Shown here one piece after another: positions 26,401-35,494 of a stretch of 64,000 nt of DNA. Under the pieces are notes generated by a model that was not told where the DNA came from, ran no database searches, and saw only the letters and a list, made by a program, of their open reading frames with translations. Positions within the stretch are counted from its first letter, which is position 1. Each line of letters begins with the position of its first letter. The stretch comes from an uncultured Flavobacteriales bacterium (GTDB taxonomy: Bacteria > Bacteroidota > Bacteroidia > Flavobacteriales_D > Crocinitomicaceae), in contig CAJWAO010000002.1 in NCBI GenBank assembly GCA_913020765.1, positions 1 through 64,000 on the forward strand, written 5' to 3'. The translations under genes and the position numbers were made by a program.

Positions 26401-26957
26401 GAACATACAACGTTCAACTTACCGTCACCAATGTTTTTGGTTCTGACTCTTTTTCTCAAACAATCGTGGTAAGCGCGAATCCAACTGTAGAGATGAGTTC
26501 TCCATTTGCGACGGTCTGTAATACAGATGGAGGATTTAGTTTGAGTGGAAGTCCTTCTGGAGGGGCTTTCGCAGGTCCTGGAATTAATGGTAACGTCTTC
26601 AATCCTTCAACGGCAGGCGTTGGAAACCATGTCATAACCTATACCTACACAGACAACAACGGATGTTCTGGCAGTGATTTCTTGACCATTCTAGTGGACA
26701 ATTGTGTTGGCTTATTACCGAGTGAATTACAGAATGTCATGCTTTATCCAAATCCAAATAAAGGGAGTTTCTTCCTATCTGGCTTACCTGAAAGCGGCAA
26801 TATATCTGTTTATTCGGTAGAGGGAAGGCTGATCTCTTTCTTTGAGATCAAAGAGGAATCTCAGTCTTTCGATCTTTCGTCACCGAGTCCAGGGGTGTAT
26901 CGTATTTATATTCGAACAGAATTTGGAGAGCGGGTACTAAAAATGGTAATATCCTAA
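23418..26957 (+). CDS. Secreted S8 (subtilisin-like) protease with CARDB-like, PKD and T9SS type A domains
   Basis: 1179 aa. The signal peptide ends at about residue 20 (FFSFSQ) and a propeptide-like region follows (to about 135). The peptidase domain has Asp in VAVTDNA (about 163), His in FHGSHVSG (about 200), the oxyanion Asn in AAAGNDN (about 291) and Ser in GTSMASP (about 353), so the triad is complete. Two CARDB-like repeats follow (about 423-530 and 645-750), separated by a Cys-containing domain. Then come a jelly-roll/MAM-like region (about 755-925), a PKD domain (AWNFGDGSTST, about 975) and a type A T9SS tail (LYPNPNKGSF to the end). It is probably a surface or released protease for protein degradation. 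Confidence 0.95.
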   Translation: MKYTCLSLMLFLWSFFSFSQNFNPDYQDGKIVFQVPIGAHMFKAFHGTVQPSDNPFLESAFQEFGIYEVVQLHPNIKDENLVRTYEIRFTEIEKTELLIERVKSEVDVVYAEKKELHKTCLMPNDTYFTNSFNNGMWCLFQVNAPQAWDISTGDANIVVAVTDNAIQINHPDLVNKMVPGRDVVDNDNDPSPCGGNDGFHGSHVSGTVGAETNNNLGVASIGFNVSVMPIKIGNCSTGALTGGYDGIIWAADNGADAINMSWGGGGVSTYGQNVCNYAWNAGVILIAAAGNDNSSQQFYPAAYNNVVSVAATTSGDAKSSFSQYGTWIDVAAPGSQILSTNEGTSYQFSQGTSMASPMVAGLVGLMISHAPSATPQDIVDCLLSSADNIESANPNYQGQLGSGRINAEEALICLNAFTFSLDAGITSISSPQGQLCTSTVSPEFELRNYGSQNLTSATISYQYDGGGAQTFNWTGNLPQGGVEMISLPNQNLSAGAHELTISCSAPNGNTDQNNSNNSQISSFTVVPSGEAVTVEIVTDCYGSEIEWNITEDGGTAVLASGGPYPDITGGEIYQSEVCLATGLCYVFTITDTYGDGLYGSQWTCTVDGSYSITESNGNVLATIQAENSDFGYEEVNPFCVSSNVAYDVGINEISYPYGTICNPEVEAQIEIFNYGSEAFSSVDIVYDFGTGNQNYTYNGTLAPGASAMFTLPAVSLPGGASTLNVTLQNPDGNADGNTANNSMSSELYVYDTYQGLPFTEDFESNSFAANNWYMTNSDNDITWEIVPVVGTSPGNKAAKIDFFNYSNGGQRDGFQTAPFDFGLFTNIQMSFEHAFRRYNQQSRDSLAILISTDCGASFTHIASYAEDGTGSFATAYTSTVEFVPTADDWCTGDVGSDCKTIDLNAYSGMSGVVIRFESVNNGIAGNNLFIDNINITGDQSSSPPTASFNAQSNVCLGEFIQFANNSLGGSSYAWNFGDGSTSTVMNPTHEYSTAGTYNVQLTVTNVFGSDSFSQTIVVSANPTVEMSSPFATVCNTDGGFSLSGSPSGGAFAGPGINGNVFNPSTAGVGNHVITYTYTDNNGCSGSDFLTILVDNCVGLLPSELQNVMLYPNPNKGSFFLSGLPESGNISVYSVEGRLISFFEIKEESQSFDLSSPSPGVYRIYIRTEFGERVLKMVIS

Positions 26958-26980
26958 AGACGTTCTAATTATTTTGAATG

Positions 26981-27006
26981 AAAAAGAGGCTTCGGCCTCT
27001 TTTTTA
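26981..27006. terminator. Bidirectional terminator between two convergent T9SS cargo genes
   Basis: AAAAAGAGGC-TTCG-GCCTCTTTTTT forms a 10-bp stem with a UUCG tetraloop. It has a T run on each strand and lies between the stops at 26957 (+) and 27022 (-), so it can serve both genes. Confidence 0.93.
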
Positions 27007-27021
27007 TGTTTAACGTAAAAT

Positions 27022-29445
27022 TTAAGGTTTAAAGATTTTCTTGCGGTAAACAAGACCGTTTGAGTCTGTAAGCATTGCGATGTATATGCCAGATGGTTTT
27101 GCACAATAATAATTTTTACACTCCGTTAGGTTTTCTTTTTGAAGGTCAAGGTGCATGACTTTTTGACCACGTAAGTTGTACAAATCGAGTTTGTTAAGCT
27201 CATTTTGTCGAGAACAGATTTGTAGCTCATCAACACTCATTTTGATATGAATTTCATTGTCGTTTTCAGGAATGCCAGCATTGTTGATATATGGTATGGA
27301 TATGGTCACTTGTTCAGTACAATCATACGCATCTATTACCAAAAGTTCATAGGAGCCTGCATTGAGTCCATCAACAAATGATTCAACGGTATCTCCGTCA
27401 AGAATATAGGTAAATGGAGGAGTTCCTCCAAAAATAAAAATAGAGATACTTCCTTGCGCATCCTCTGTTTGTGCAGAAGTTATAAATTGAATATTGAATA
27501 ATTCCGTGCTTCCGATGGAAAACTCAGAGGTGTAGGAACATAAGTTATTGGTAATGAAAGTATAGGAATGGTCAGACGCCTCAGATAAACTATCTGCATT
27601 CATTCCCGTATCTCCATTTGACCAGAAAATAGAATCAATAAATGATGGGTCTGCAAATGAAAGTGTTGCGGATCCTGAGTATTGATTGCTACAGTTAATC
27701 TCTTCCGTAATTAGCTGAAATAATGGCGGAGTTTCCAATTGAACAATAAGGTCATTTGATCTATATATGGTATCACCAGCTGTATTAAATGCTTCAAAAT
27801 AATACGTGCCTGGGCTTGTAATTATGAGACTAGAATCTTGTGATCCCGTGCTCCATAGGTAGTTCTCAAAATTACTAAGTTCGATGACGATACTATCACC
27901 ATCACAAAGTAAGATTGAATCAACTTCTTGTATAAGGTCGAAATGTATTGTAGTGTACAATTCTTCATAAATGTTTATGGATTGATTTACAGGAATTTGG
28001 TACCGCTTTGCAATAAGGCCACTTGGGAAATAAACATGAATAGAATCTACAATTTCGTTGTTTCCTACACCAAATATTTTATGTTGAGAATTTTGTGCAA
28101 AAAGCTGCTCACCGCAAAAGACAGTTTGTAATTGTTGTATGCCATTTGTAAATAGCCTGATTTCGGAACCTATAGCCATACGATTTGACTCTATACCAAC
28201 TGGAGTGATTTTGATAAAATTGTTATCGTTGCCTTGGTTCAACAAGATGTCAGGTGCGGTATCCATATTTAGTACGGCAATATCATAGAATCCATCATTG
28301 TTTATGTCTCCTTTAACAGGACAAAATGAAACAGCAGGGGGATTTCCAATAATCGAGTCGTTTATTTTGGTAAAGCCAGTACCACTATTGTTTTGATAGA
28401 GAATAGAATTGGTGTACCCTCCTTGGTTACTCGAGGAATTACCTGTAGCTATGTATAAATCCTCATACATATCGTTGTTGTAGTCCACCCATACGGCGCC
28501 CCAACCAAAGTCATTCACCGTCATATTGTATTCGGGTGCCTTGTCAATAAAAGAATTGCCATTTTCGTTTTCAAATAGCTTGTAATGAAATGGACCGTCA
28601 CCAGTGAGAATAGAATCTACACCGAAGTCGGTTAAAAAAATATCCTGAAACCCATCATTGTTGTAATCCGAAATTGACGAGGTCATTGGATTTTGGCCTT
28701 GATTTGAAATTCCTAATGGTACAGCCACGTCGTTGAAAATTCCATTTCCTGAGTTTTCATACAGTGCATCTGTGCCGATATCACGGTCATTGATTACATG
28801 AAGGTCTATCAATTGATCATTATTGTAATCAAACCATACGCCCATAAAGCTCGGCTGGGTGTCATTGGATATTCCGAGTTCAATAGATTTTTCAATAAAG
28901 GTTCCGTTTCCTTGATTTTCAAAAAACATATTTGTTGCTCCACTGCTCGGATCTGAATAATCAGTGAGATATATATCTAAGTCATGATCATAATCATAAT
29001 CAACAAAGCTAAAACCGTAAGGGTTACTTACAGAAGGATAAACTCCTGAGGATACGCTCACATCTAAAAATTCAAAACCGCCCTGATTCTGGTATATTCT
29101 GAGACCATCGCTGTCATAGGAGATACACAAGTCTAGGTCACCGTCATTGTCATAATCAACCCAGGTCAATTGCCTAATTTCTCCGTCACCGTAAAGATAA
29201 GAACCGATTTTATGAAATTGTCCATTTACATTCTTGTAGAATATGATTGAATCATTGTTCATCGGGTAGGTTAGGTCATCCCATCCATCTTCGTCAAAGT
29301 CATAAAAACTCATGCCGTTTGCATTGGACATTGAAAAATCCTGAAATTCAAGAATATTTTGTTGCACCGTTACATTCACAAGTAATTGTCCATGCACAAT
29401 CCCGGTGAGCAGTATACCAAATGTTAAAATCACTTTAATTATCAT
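27022..29445 (-). CDS. FG-GAP/VCBS repeat protein with ASPIC/UnbV domain and T9SS type A tail
   Basis: 807 aa. The signal peptide (about 1-19) is followed by about seven FG-GAP/VCBS-type blades whose calcium-binding loops repeat DxDxDGxxD patterns (YDNDGDLDLCIS, YNNDGFQDIFLT, INNDGFYDIAVL). An ASPIC/UnbV (CRTAC1-type) domain spans about 415-500 (RMAIGSEIRLFTNGIQQLQT). Two SprB/Ig-like segments follow, then a T9SS type A tail (KLDLYNLRGQKV to KIFKP). These form extracellular beta-propellers for binding; no enzymatic role is evident. Its start overlaps the stop of the haloperoxidase-type gene by 4 nt, so the two are translationally coupled. Confidence 0.92.
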   Translation of the reverse strand: MIIKVILTFGILLTGIVHGQLLVNVTVQQNILEFQDFSMSNANGMSFYDFDEDGWDDLTYPMNNDSIIFYKNVNGQFHKIGSYLYGDGEIRQLTWVDYDNDGDLDLCISYDSDGLRIYQNQGGFEFLDVSVSSGVYPSVSNPYGFSFVDYDYDHDLDIYLTDYSDPSSGATNMFFENQGNGTFIEKSIELGISNDTQPSFMGVWFDYNNDQLIDLHVINDRDIGTDALYENSGNGIFNDVAVPLGISNQGQNPMTSSISDYNNDGFQDIFLTDFGVDSILTGDGPFHYKLFENENGNSFIDKAPEYNMTVNDFGWGAVWVDYNNDMYEDLYIATGNSSSNQGGYTNSILYQNNSGTGFTKINDSIIGNPPAVSFCPVKGDINNDGFYDIAVLNMDTAPDILLNQGNDNNFIKITPVGIESNRMAIGSEIRLFTNGIQQLQTVFCGEQLFAQNSQHKIFGVGNNEIVDSIHVYFPSGLIAKRYQIPVNQSINIYEELYTTIHFDLIQEVDSILLCDGDSIVIELSNFENYLWSTGSQDSSLIITSPGTYYFEAFNTAGDTIYRSNDLIVQLETPPLFQLITEEINCSNQYSGSATLSFADPSFIDSIFWSNGDTGMNADSLSEASDHSYTFITNNLCSYTSEFSIGSTELFNIQFITSAQTEDAQGSISIFIFGGTPPFTYILDGDTVESFVDGLNAGSYELLVIDAYDCTEQVTISIPYINNAGIPENDNEIHIKMSVDELQICSRQNELNKLDLYNLRGQKVMHLDLQKENLTECKNYYCAKPSGIYIAMLTDSNGLVYRKKIFKP

Positions 29446-32400
29446 AACACGATGAGTCTTAAAGATTGTTGATTTATTTGCATGAAATATACTCCTGTCG
29501 GAACATTTATCGGCTCAGAGGTCCAGAGGTCCCCAAGTTTTTCGATACTAATTGATTTGACATACTTCCCTTCAGATGAAAGCAAGTCACAGTTTTTTGT
29601 TATTGATTGTTCTGAAATATTTTTAAAATATATCCTTGTTCCCTGGGTAATCAGATTTGGGTACAATTGAATTCGTTCCGATGTCAGCTGTTCGATATTC
29701 AATAAACCTTGGATTGTAATTAAGTCATCTAAAGTTAGCGGAACCATTAAGTTTCCTGCCAAATCGGTTGAATTCGTTACGCTCACATCATACACCTCCG
29801 CCTCATCTGCTGCAGACAAAAGCTCATAAGATGCATTTAAAGAATCGTTCTCTATCCATGTGAAATCAGTTTGCTGCAAGACTGTGGGGGGTGTCAAAAA
29901 TGGATAGAAATCAAATTGTATAGCCTCATTTTGAGTCATTTCCTCATCAAATAAAACATGAAAAAGAAGCTCGTTTTCGTTTAAACTTAACTCGTTTGTA
30001 TTAATCTCAAGATCAATGATGGAAGGATTTTTTGTATCGAGGGATGTAAATGCTGTTTCCAAATATGCTTGCTGGGTATTATTTGCAAAATCTTTGGCGT
30101 ATGAAATTGTAAGATCGATATCCTCAACTTCTATATTTTCATCGTTTATTTGGAAAATCGCGCGATAGTTGTAGGGGTCAATAAAAAAGCTTTGATCGAT
30201 ATTGTATTGGATTGAATTATTGAGGTCAATCTCATTTTCATGCAGCACAAGTGGCTTGATTGACATATTCATAGGTTCATTAAAAACGACGTCAATAAAA
30301 TAGTTTGAGCTTCCAAGTAAACTATCAGAAATAATTGTGGATAAGGTGTTTATCGAAAGGACCTCTGGACCTTTCATATCTGAGCTCATGACGGACAAAT
30401 AGATACTATCGGATACAAGGTTCCCGTTGTGGTCTTTTGCATTTAAACAAACCAAATCTAGATTAAGCATATCATTGTCATTCGGTAATACCCATATTTC
30501 CGCAATCAATGAATTTGAGTTAAGCCAATGCGTTTCAAAAGAATTCATGGCGAGGCTAGGGTAAACATTATTTTCATTCCTAAATTCGATTTCAGGAATA
30601 AGTGAGGTGTCCATTGACTCATTAAAATCTATCGTTGTTATGAATTGAGGAGATTCGTTAGGGCTGTTTGTATTAATTAATGTATCGGAGATAAGTAAAG
30701 ATTCAATAAATGGGTTTTTTGTATCTATACTGAGTTTATCTGGATGGAATGGATTGGTAAGTGGATTTCCATGAATATCTTTTATTTCCTCAATGGTTAT
30801 ATCAACTGATTCAACGTTTTCATTAAAGTCGTCTGCACTCAGAATTGCATTGAAAGAAGATGGGCTGAACCAACTTGAAATGCTGTTGTTCATTGTAATG
30901 CTTTCATTGCTGTATCCCGAACCTGAAAAGGAAACCATCGGCTGAGTTGCGATGTTGCAATCTTCCGTAAAGACAAATGTAGCAGAGAGTCCGGAGCTTG
31001 TGATGTCGTCATTGATCATCTCGTGGTCAATTTCAATGGTAAGTACTTTTGGTAGCTTAGTATCTACAATGATGAAGTCTTCCAAAACAATATCGTCAAG
31101 CATCGATCCATTTGCTGAATAAACGCCGTAGATCCGAATTAAGGAAGAAAGTTGCTCCAAGACGACCTGTTGAGCCGTGAATTTAACTTGCAGCTGCAAT
31201 GCATTTTCCCAAGCTACAGTGACGTCATCAAAGAATTGATTTAAATTGTTTGGGCTGAAATTCATCGATGGAAGTAATGTTGTATCCATTGGAAGGTTAA
31301 AATTACATACCAGAACTGAGGTATCTCCTATTTCAAATGAATTGACAACTGTATCGCTAATATATGCTGAGATTAATGCTGGTTTATCGATAGCAAAAAT
31401 TGAGTCAGCTTTTTCAAAACAAGTTTCACCAATCGTCGAACCAATATATCGACCAGGAATGTCATCAATAGGTGGATGAATACCTCCCCAAATTCTGCTC
31501 AGGCTGCACTGGTCAGCAGCATCCTGATAACTTGCCCACTGCAATGTAATCGTCGAGCTCGGGCCATTTTCAAATTGTAAGAAGGCATTTTGTTCTGCCA
31601 CAAACTCACCAAGCCCCCCAGGAAAGTATGGGGAGCCGGTAATATATTCTAGTATACCTGCTGCTGCCCTAGAAAATGTTGAATGACCTGATACAAAACC
31701 AGCAAAGGGAGGAGTAACAAAGGTAGGACGTTGATAAGGCCACCAGTTTTCTCCTAAAATCCATCCCACACCAGCAACATCAGTTTCCGTATCGTTGATA
31801 TAGTCGTGTCCTCTCCATGTGTATAGCTTTATTTTACCGACGTGCTCGAAGTCTTGCCCTGCTAGGGCATCAGATGAATCTACTAATTCAATAAAGTTCT
31901 CGAGTAATGGTATTCCATTAGGATGGTAGTTGGGCAAAAGCATGTCTGAACTTTGACCATTTCCTGCCATATATCGGATTGAGGACACGGGGCGTATGTA
32001 ATCATAATAGCCTTTTAAGCTCCAAGCGGCAATGGCGGCATCATGCATTGTTCCCCCAAGTGTTAGGTGTGCTTTTAAATCGTACTCCAAAACGCTAAGC
32101 TCGGGCCCTTGACCTTGCCATTTCCTTTCAAACAGTGGCTGATCTGTCACATAATGATAGATTTCAAACCAATGTCCTGGAGGGGTTTCTGAATCAATAC
32201 CATCCGCCCAAAATTCGGCCAATACTCGCGTGTAGTCTCCACGTGCTACCATTTGAGTTTCGTATGGTAAACCGGTGACAGGATTCAGGTTATATCCTGT
32301 TGACGGATCTCCACCCTCCTCTAAATTGTAAAAAGCACTGTACTCAGAGATTGAGCTATTCGAAGGGTACCATTGGTTATTACCCATAGATGCTGGAGAA

Positions 32401-33320
32401 ATATCCCAAAGAACCCCATCAGCTGTATCAAGGTGCGATTGCCAGACACTTACCAAGGAATGGTTCCACTTATAGAATGAGTCCCAATCTGACGCAATTG
32501 TAGTATCGAGATAGGCAGGTTGAACGGTATCGAAATAAACCCTGTATTCGTCCCCATCTCTAAAATGCTGTTCTGACATGGATGGCAGCAATGCAAATGG
32601 CTTAACATTTCCCCATTCAGGAGAAAGAAAAGGCAAGGTATTGTCTACAAGATTACCTGATTGATCAATCGTAGAATCAAGTGTAAGTGTTTGCCATCGA
32701 TTTGGATCAATAATGTCTGGATTTCCCGCTTCACCCATGATCAATGGGGGATTAATTGAATTGTAAAAGGTGTTTTCAAAATCTAGAAACTCATTGGAAC
32801 CATCACTATTTCCAAAGTTGAGCATTTGATGTGCTATAAAGTTCCCCAGTTCTGCGGCGCCTCCATTTTCGTAGTCGATATTTGAATTATTGATACTATA
32901 TCCATGATCCATCATATAATTGAACATCAACAAATACGTTGTATTGAAGTCAGGAGAATCCCCGTACCGTTCATTTATGAAATAAAAGGATGCATAGGAA
33001 ATTGTTTCGTCAATGGCCTCATTGATTTCCAAAGGAATATTTATTCCGTCAAAACTGCTGACGTATCCATTCAGTGTGTCACCAATGAGATAGGTGTCTT
33101 TAGATGGGTTGTAAACGGCCCAGCAATCGTATGCGATAATTGAGTGATGGTATAAATTTCTGGCATGGACAGTTGGGCGGGCAAAGTCGTTTCTGATGGC
33201 TTCAAGTAAAATTTCATTCCATTCTCTCGCTACCGATACTTGAGCATAGGTGTTATTTGCGGCAGCTATTAGATATAGACAAAATGCCGCTAATTTGATA
33301 CTTGAGAAAATGAGTTTCAT
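29442..33320 (-). CDS. Secreted vanadium-haloperoxidase/PAP2-type protein with T9SS tail
   Basis: 1292 aa. A signal peptide (cleavage after TYAQ, about 27) leads into a helical domain of about 620 residues. This carries all three vanadate/phosphate-site motifs of the PAP2 superfamily: KX6RP (KGYYDYIRP, 436-444), SGH (VSGHSTFS, 544-546) and SRX5HX3D (SRIWGGIHPPID, 608-619). Motif spacing and the REWNEILLEAIR N-terminus fit vanadium-dependent haloperoxidases better than membrane phosphatases. About 580 residues of bacterial Ig-like repeats (recurring Dxx(S/N)P and DxxGN turns) follow, then a T9SS type A tail (IQLYPNLI). Halide oxidation is inferred; phosphatase activity is the alternative. Confidence 0.9.
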   Translation of the reverse strand: MKLIFSSIKLAAFCLYLIAAANNTYAQVSVAREWNEILLEAIRNDFARPTVHARNLYHHSIIAYDCWAVYNPSKDTYLIGDTLNGYVSSFDGINIPLEINEAIDETISYASFYFINERYGDSPDFNTTYLLMFNYMMDHGYSINNSNIDYENGGAAELGNFIAHQMLNFGNSDGSNEFLDFENTFYNSINPPLIMGEAGNPDIIDPNRWQTLTLDSTIDQSGNLVDNTLPFLSPEWGNVKPFALLPSMSEQHFRDGDEYRVYFDTVQPAYLDTTIASDWDSFYKWNHSLVSVWQSHLDTADGVLWDISPASMGNNQWYPSNSSISEYSAFYNLEEGGDPSTGYNLNPVTGLPYETQMVARGDYTRVLAEFWADGIDSETPPGHWFEIYHYVTDQPLFERKWQGQGPELSVLEYDLKAHLTLGGTMHDAAIAAWSLKGYYDYIRPVSSIRYMAGNGQSSDMLLPNYHPNGIPLLENFIELVDSSDALAGQDFEHVGKIKLYTWRGHDYINDTETDVAGVGWILGENWWPYQRPTFVTPPFAGFVSGHSTFSRAAAGILEYITGSPYFPGGLGEFVAEQNAFLQFENGPSSTITLQWASYQDAADQCSLSRIWGGIHPPIDDIPGRYIGSTIGETCFEKADSIFAIDKPALISAYISDTVVNSFEIGDTSVLVCNFNLPMDTTLLPSMNFSPNNLNQFFDDVTVAWENALQLQVKFTAQQVVLEQLSSLIRIYGVYSANGSMLDDIVLEDFIIVDTKLPKVLTIEIDHEMINDDITSSGLSATFVFTEDCNIATQPMVSFSGSGYSNESITMNNSISSWFSPSSFNAILSADDFNENVESVDITIEEIKDIHGNPLTNPFHPDKLSIDTKNPFIESLLISDTLINTNSPNESPQFITTIDFNESMDTSLIPEIEFRNENNVYPSLAMNSFETHWLNSNSLIAEIWVLPNDNDMLNLDLVCLNAKDHNGNLVSDSIYLSVMSSDMKGPEVLSINTLSTIISDSLLGSSNYFIDVVFNEPMNMSIKPLVLHENEIDLNNSIQYNIDQSFFIDPYNYRAIFQINDENIEVEDIDLTISYAKDFANNTQQAYLETAFTSLDTKNPSIIDLEINTNELSLNENELLFHVLFDEEMTQNEAIQFDFYPFLTPPTVLQQTDFTWIENDSLNASYELLSAADEAEVYDVSVTNSTDLAGNLMVPLTLDDLITIQGLLNIEQLTSERIQLYPNLITQGTRIYFKNISEQSITKNCDLLSSEGKYVKSISIEKLGDLWTSEPINVPTGVYFMQINQQSLRLIVL

Positions 33321-33556
33321 AGTTTAGCGTTAACAATATAGTATTTTTTTTTCGCCGATACAATTATTCTGTTCTTTTAAAACAGTTCCATGATTTAATA
33401 CAAGGCGTAAAATACAAAATGCTTTCAAATGAATTGTGATGTAAGCTGATTCAATATATAATTTTCTACAATCATTAATGACGATTTTTCGAGTGGTCAA
33501 ATTAAAATTAGTAAAGCAAATTGCATTCTAATTGCTTACATTTATAAAAAATAAAA

Positions 33557-34168
33557 ATGCAGCATTTTTTGGCTATTTTATGGAATTACGGTTTAAGTTT
33601 TAAGGAAATAGGAGTTGCCTCTATGGTGCTTTTTGCTGTGATCGATATTGTCGGAAGTATACCTTTAATTATCGCTTTAAGAGAAAAAACTGGGCAGATT
33701 TACCCCTTACGAACAGCATCGGTGTCCTTACTTATTTTGGTTGGCTTCTTGTTTGTTGGGGAGAGCATACTCGGTGTAATTGGTGTTGGAATCAATGAAT
33801 TTGCTGTCGCGGGTTCATTTGTTCTATTTTTTATGGCCCTCGAAATGATTTTAGGTATAGAAATTTTCAGGGATAATGGAGAGGGTACAACTAAAGTTGC
33901 TTCTGTCGTTCCCTTAGCATTTCCTATGATCGCAGGTGCAGGAACGATGACCTCATTGATCTCGCTGCGTGCTGAATTTGAATTGGTGAATATTTTGATA
34001 GCGATTTTGCTTAATATCGTCGTCGTTTGGATTGTACTTAAACTTACAACAACTTTTGAGAAAATTATAGGAGAGACGGGGATTGCAATACTAAAAAAAG
34101 TATTTGGTATCATTTTATTGGCAATTGCCATTAAGTTATTTAGTAGCAATATTAGAGCGTTGTTTTAA
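33557..34168 (+). CDS. MarC family integral membrane protein
   Basis: 203 aa with six predicted membrane helices in two blocks of three, matching the MarC/UPF0056 family. Typical stretches are VLFAVIDIVGSIPL (about 24-37) and PLAFPMIAGAGTMTSLI (about 117-133). The family was once linked to multiple antibiotic resistance but has no proven transport substrate. It starts 14 nt upstream of the PLP enzyme gene and is probably co-transcribed with it. A near-consensus -7 box (TACATTTA) precedes it. Confidence 0.92.
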   Translation: MQHFLAILWNYGLSFKEIGVASMVLFAVIDIVGSIPLIIALREKTGQIYPLRTASVSLLILVGFLFVGESILGVIGVGINEFAVAGSFVLFFMALEMILGIEIFRDNGEGTTKVASVVPLAFPMIAGAGTMTSLISLRAEFELVNILIAILLNIVVVWIVLKLTTTFEKIIGETGIAILKKVFGIILLAIAIKLFSSNIRALF

Positions 34169-34182
34169 TGATTATTTGATCC

Positions 34183-35349
34183 ATGAAAGAACAGTTTCTA
34201 TTGGACCCAAACATAACTTACCTGAATTTCGGCTCTTTTGGAGCCTGTCCAAAACCTGTTTTTGAGGCTTATCAGCAATTACAGCTGCAGCTTGAGCAAA
34301 GTCCTGTCCAATTTATAGTTGAATCAGGTATGGAGCTTTTAAAAGCATCGCGGCATTCCCTATCCTTATATTTGGGCTGCGCACCAGATGACCTAGTTCT
34401 GATGACAAACCCATCCTATGCCATAAATACGATCGCCAAGTCAATCCCCTTAAATGTTGGAGATGAGGTGCTCACAACAAGTTTAGAATACGGTGCGATG
34501 GATCGAACCTGGGATTATTATTGTAAAAAATCAGGAGCGAAATATCGGCAATCTAAAATCAATTTCCCTATCGAATCCAAAGCTGCTTTTTTAAAAGATT
34601 TCTGGAGTGGTTATAATGAGAATACCAAAGTTGTTTTTATCAGTCATATTACAAGCGCTACAGCACTAATTCTTCCAATTAAGGATATTTGTCTTGAGGC
34701 GAAAAGGCTTGGTTTGTTAACAATTATTGACGGTGCTCATGTGCCAGGTCAACTGCCGTTGAATATTGACGAGCTAAATCCCGATGTTTATGTTGGTGCA
34801 TGCCATAAATGGATGATGGCACCGAAGGGAGCCTCATTCTTATATGTTAAAAAATCTCAACAACATTGGGTGGACCCTCTACTTATTAGTTGGGGCTATC
34901 AAAGCGATACTCCATCGCATTCTACCTTTTTGGATTATCATGAAACTGCAGGGACACGCGATTTTTCCGCTTTTCTGGCAGTTCCTTACTGCATTGATTT
35001 TATGAACAAGTATGACTGGGTAGAAAAGCGTTCTTTTTGCCAAGCAAAGACGCTTGAATGGGCACAGATATTTCAGAGCTATTTTAGATTTAAATCAATT
35101 GCACCGATTGATGAGGCATTTATTGGACAGATGTATAGCATTCCGATAGAAACTGAGGATGTGGCTGGTTTAAAGTCTTTACTTTACGAACGGTTTCATA
35201 TTGAGGTTCCTGTTTTCACAAGTAATTCTCAGGTGTTTATTCGCTTTTCTTATCAAGTTTTTAATTCAGATCAAGATATGCAAAGACTTTTTGATGCAAT
35301 GAAAACTTTAAAAGCAGAAGGATATTTTAAGATTGAAAAATTTGAGTAA
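34183..35349 (+). CDS. Class V aminotransferase-fold PLP enzyme (isopenicillin-N-epimerase-like)
   Basis: 388 aa. The N-terminus TYLNFGSFGACP is typical of the isopenicillin N epimerase/EgtE-like branch. The PLP ring-stacking Asp and His lie in IIDGAHVPGQ (Asp 183, His 186), and the Schiff-base Lys is in ACHKWMMAPKG (Lys 209). Possible activities include epimerase, C-S or C-N lyase, or desulfurase. No substrate partner genes are adjacent, so the reaction is open. It lies directly after marC. Confidence 0.88.
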   Translation: MKEQFLLDPNITYLNFGSFGACPKPVFEAYQQLQLQLEQSPVQFIVESGMELLKASRHSLSLYLGCAPDDLVLMTNPSYAINTIAKSIPLNVGDEVLTTSLEYGAMDRTWDYYCKKSGAKYRQSKINFPIESKAAFLKDFWSGYNENTKVVFISHITSATALILPIKDICLEAKRLGLLTIIDGAHVPGQLPLNIDELNPDVYVGACHKWMMAPKGASFLYVKKSQQHWVDPLLISWGYQSDTPSHSTFLDYHETAGTRDFSAFLAVPYCIDFMNKYDWVEKRSFCQAKTLEWAQIFQSYFRFKSIAPIDEAFIGQMYSIPIETEDVAGLKSLLYERFHIEVPVFTSNSQVFIRFSYQVFNSDQDMQRLFDAMKTLKAEGYFKIEKFE

Positions 35350-35494
35350 AAGTTCATTCTAATTATGATTTCCATGAAGCTTATTCCTCCACTGATTTAA
35401 GGGCTTTTTTTGGCATATATTTTATCCTTTGAGATGAAAAAAGCATAACTCGTCTTAAAAGTGGAGATGATCGGTTCTAATGATTTTGTTTTGT

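Noticed and set aside
33700-34149. 149-aa ORF on the minus strand inside the MarC gene
   Set aside because: It is antisense to a clear six-helix MarC protein, has no start context, and its composition mirrors the reverse of hydrophobic codons.
35387-35466. CTCCACT and AGTGGAG inverted repeat in the gap after the PLP enzyme gene
   Set aside because: The 66-nt loop and lack of a T run make a terminator or operator unconvincing.
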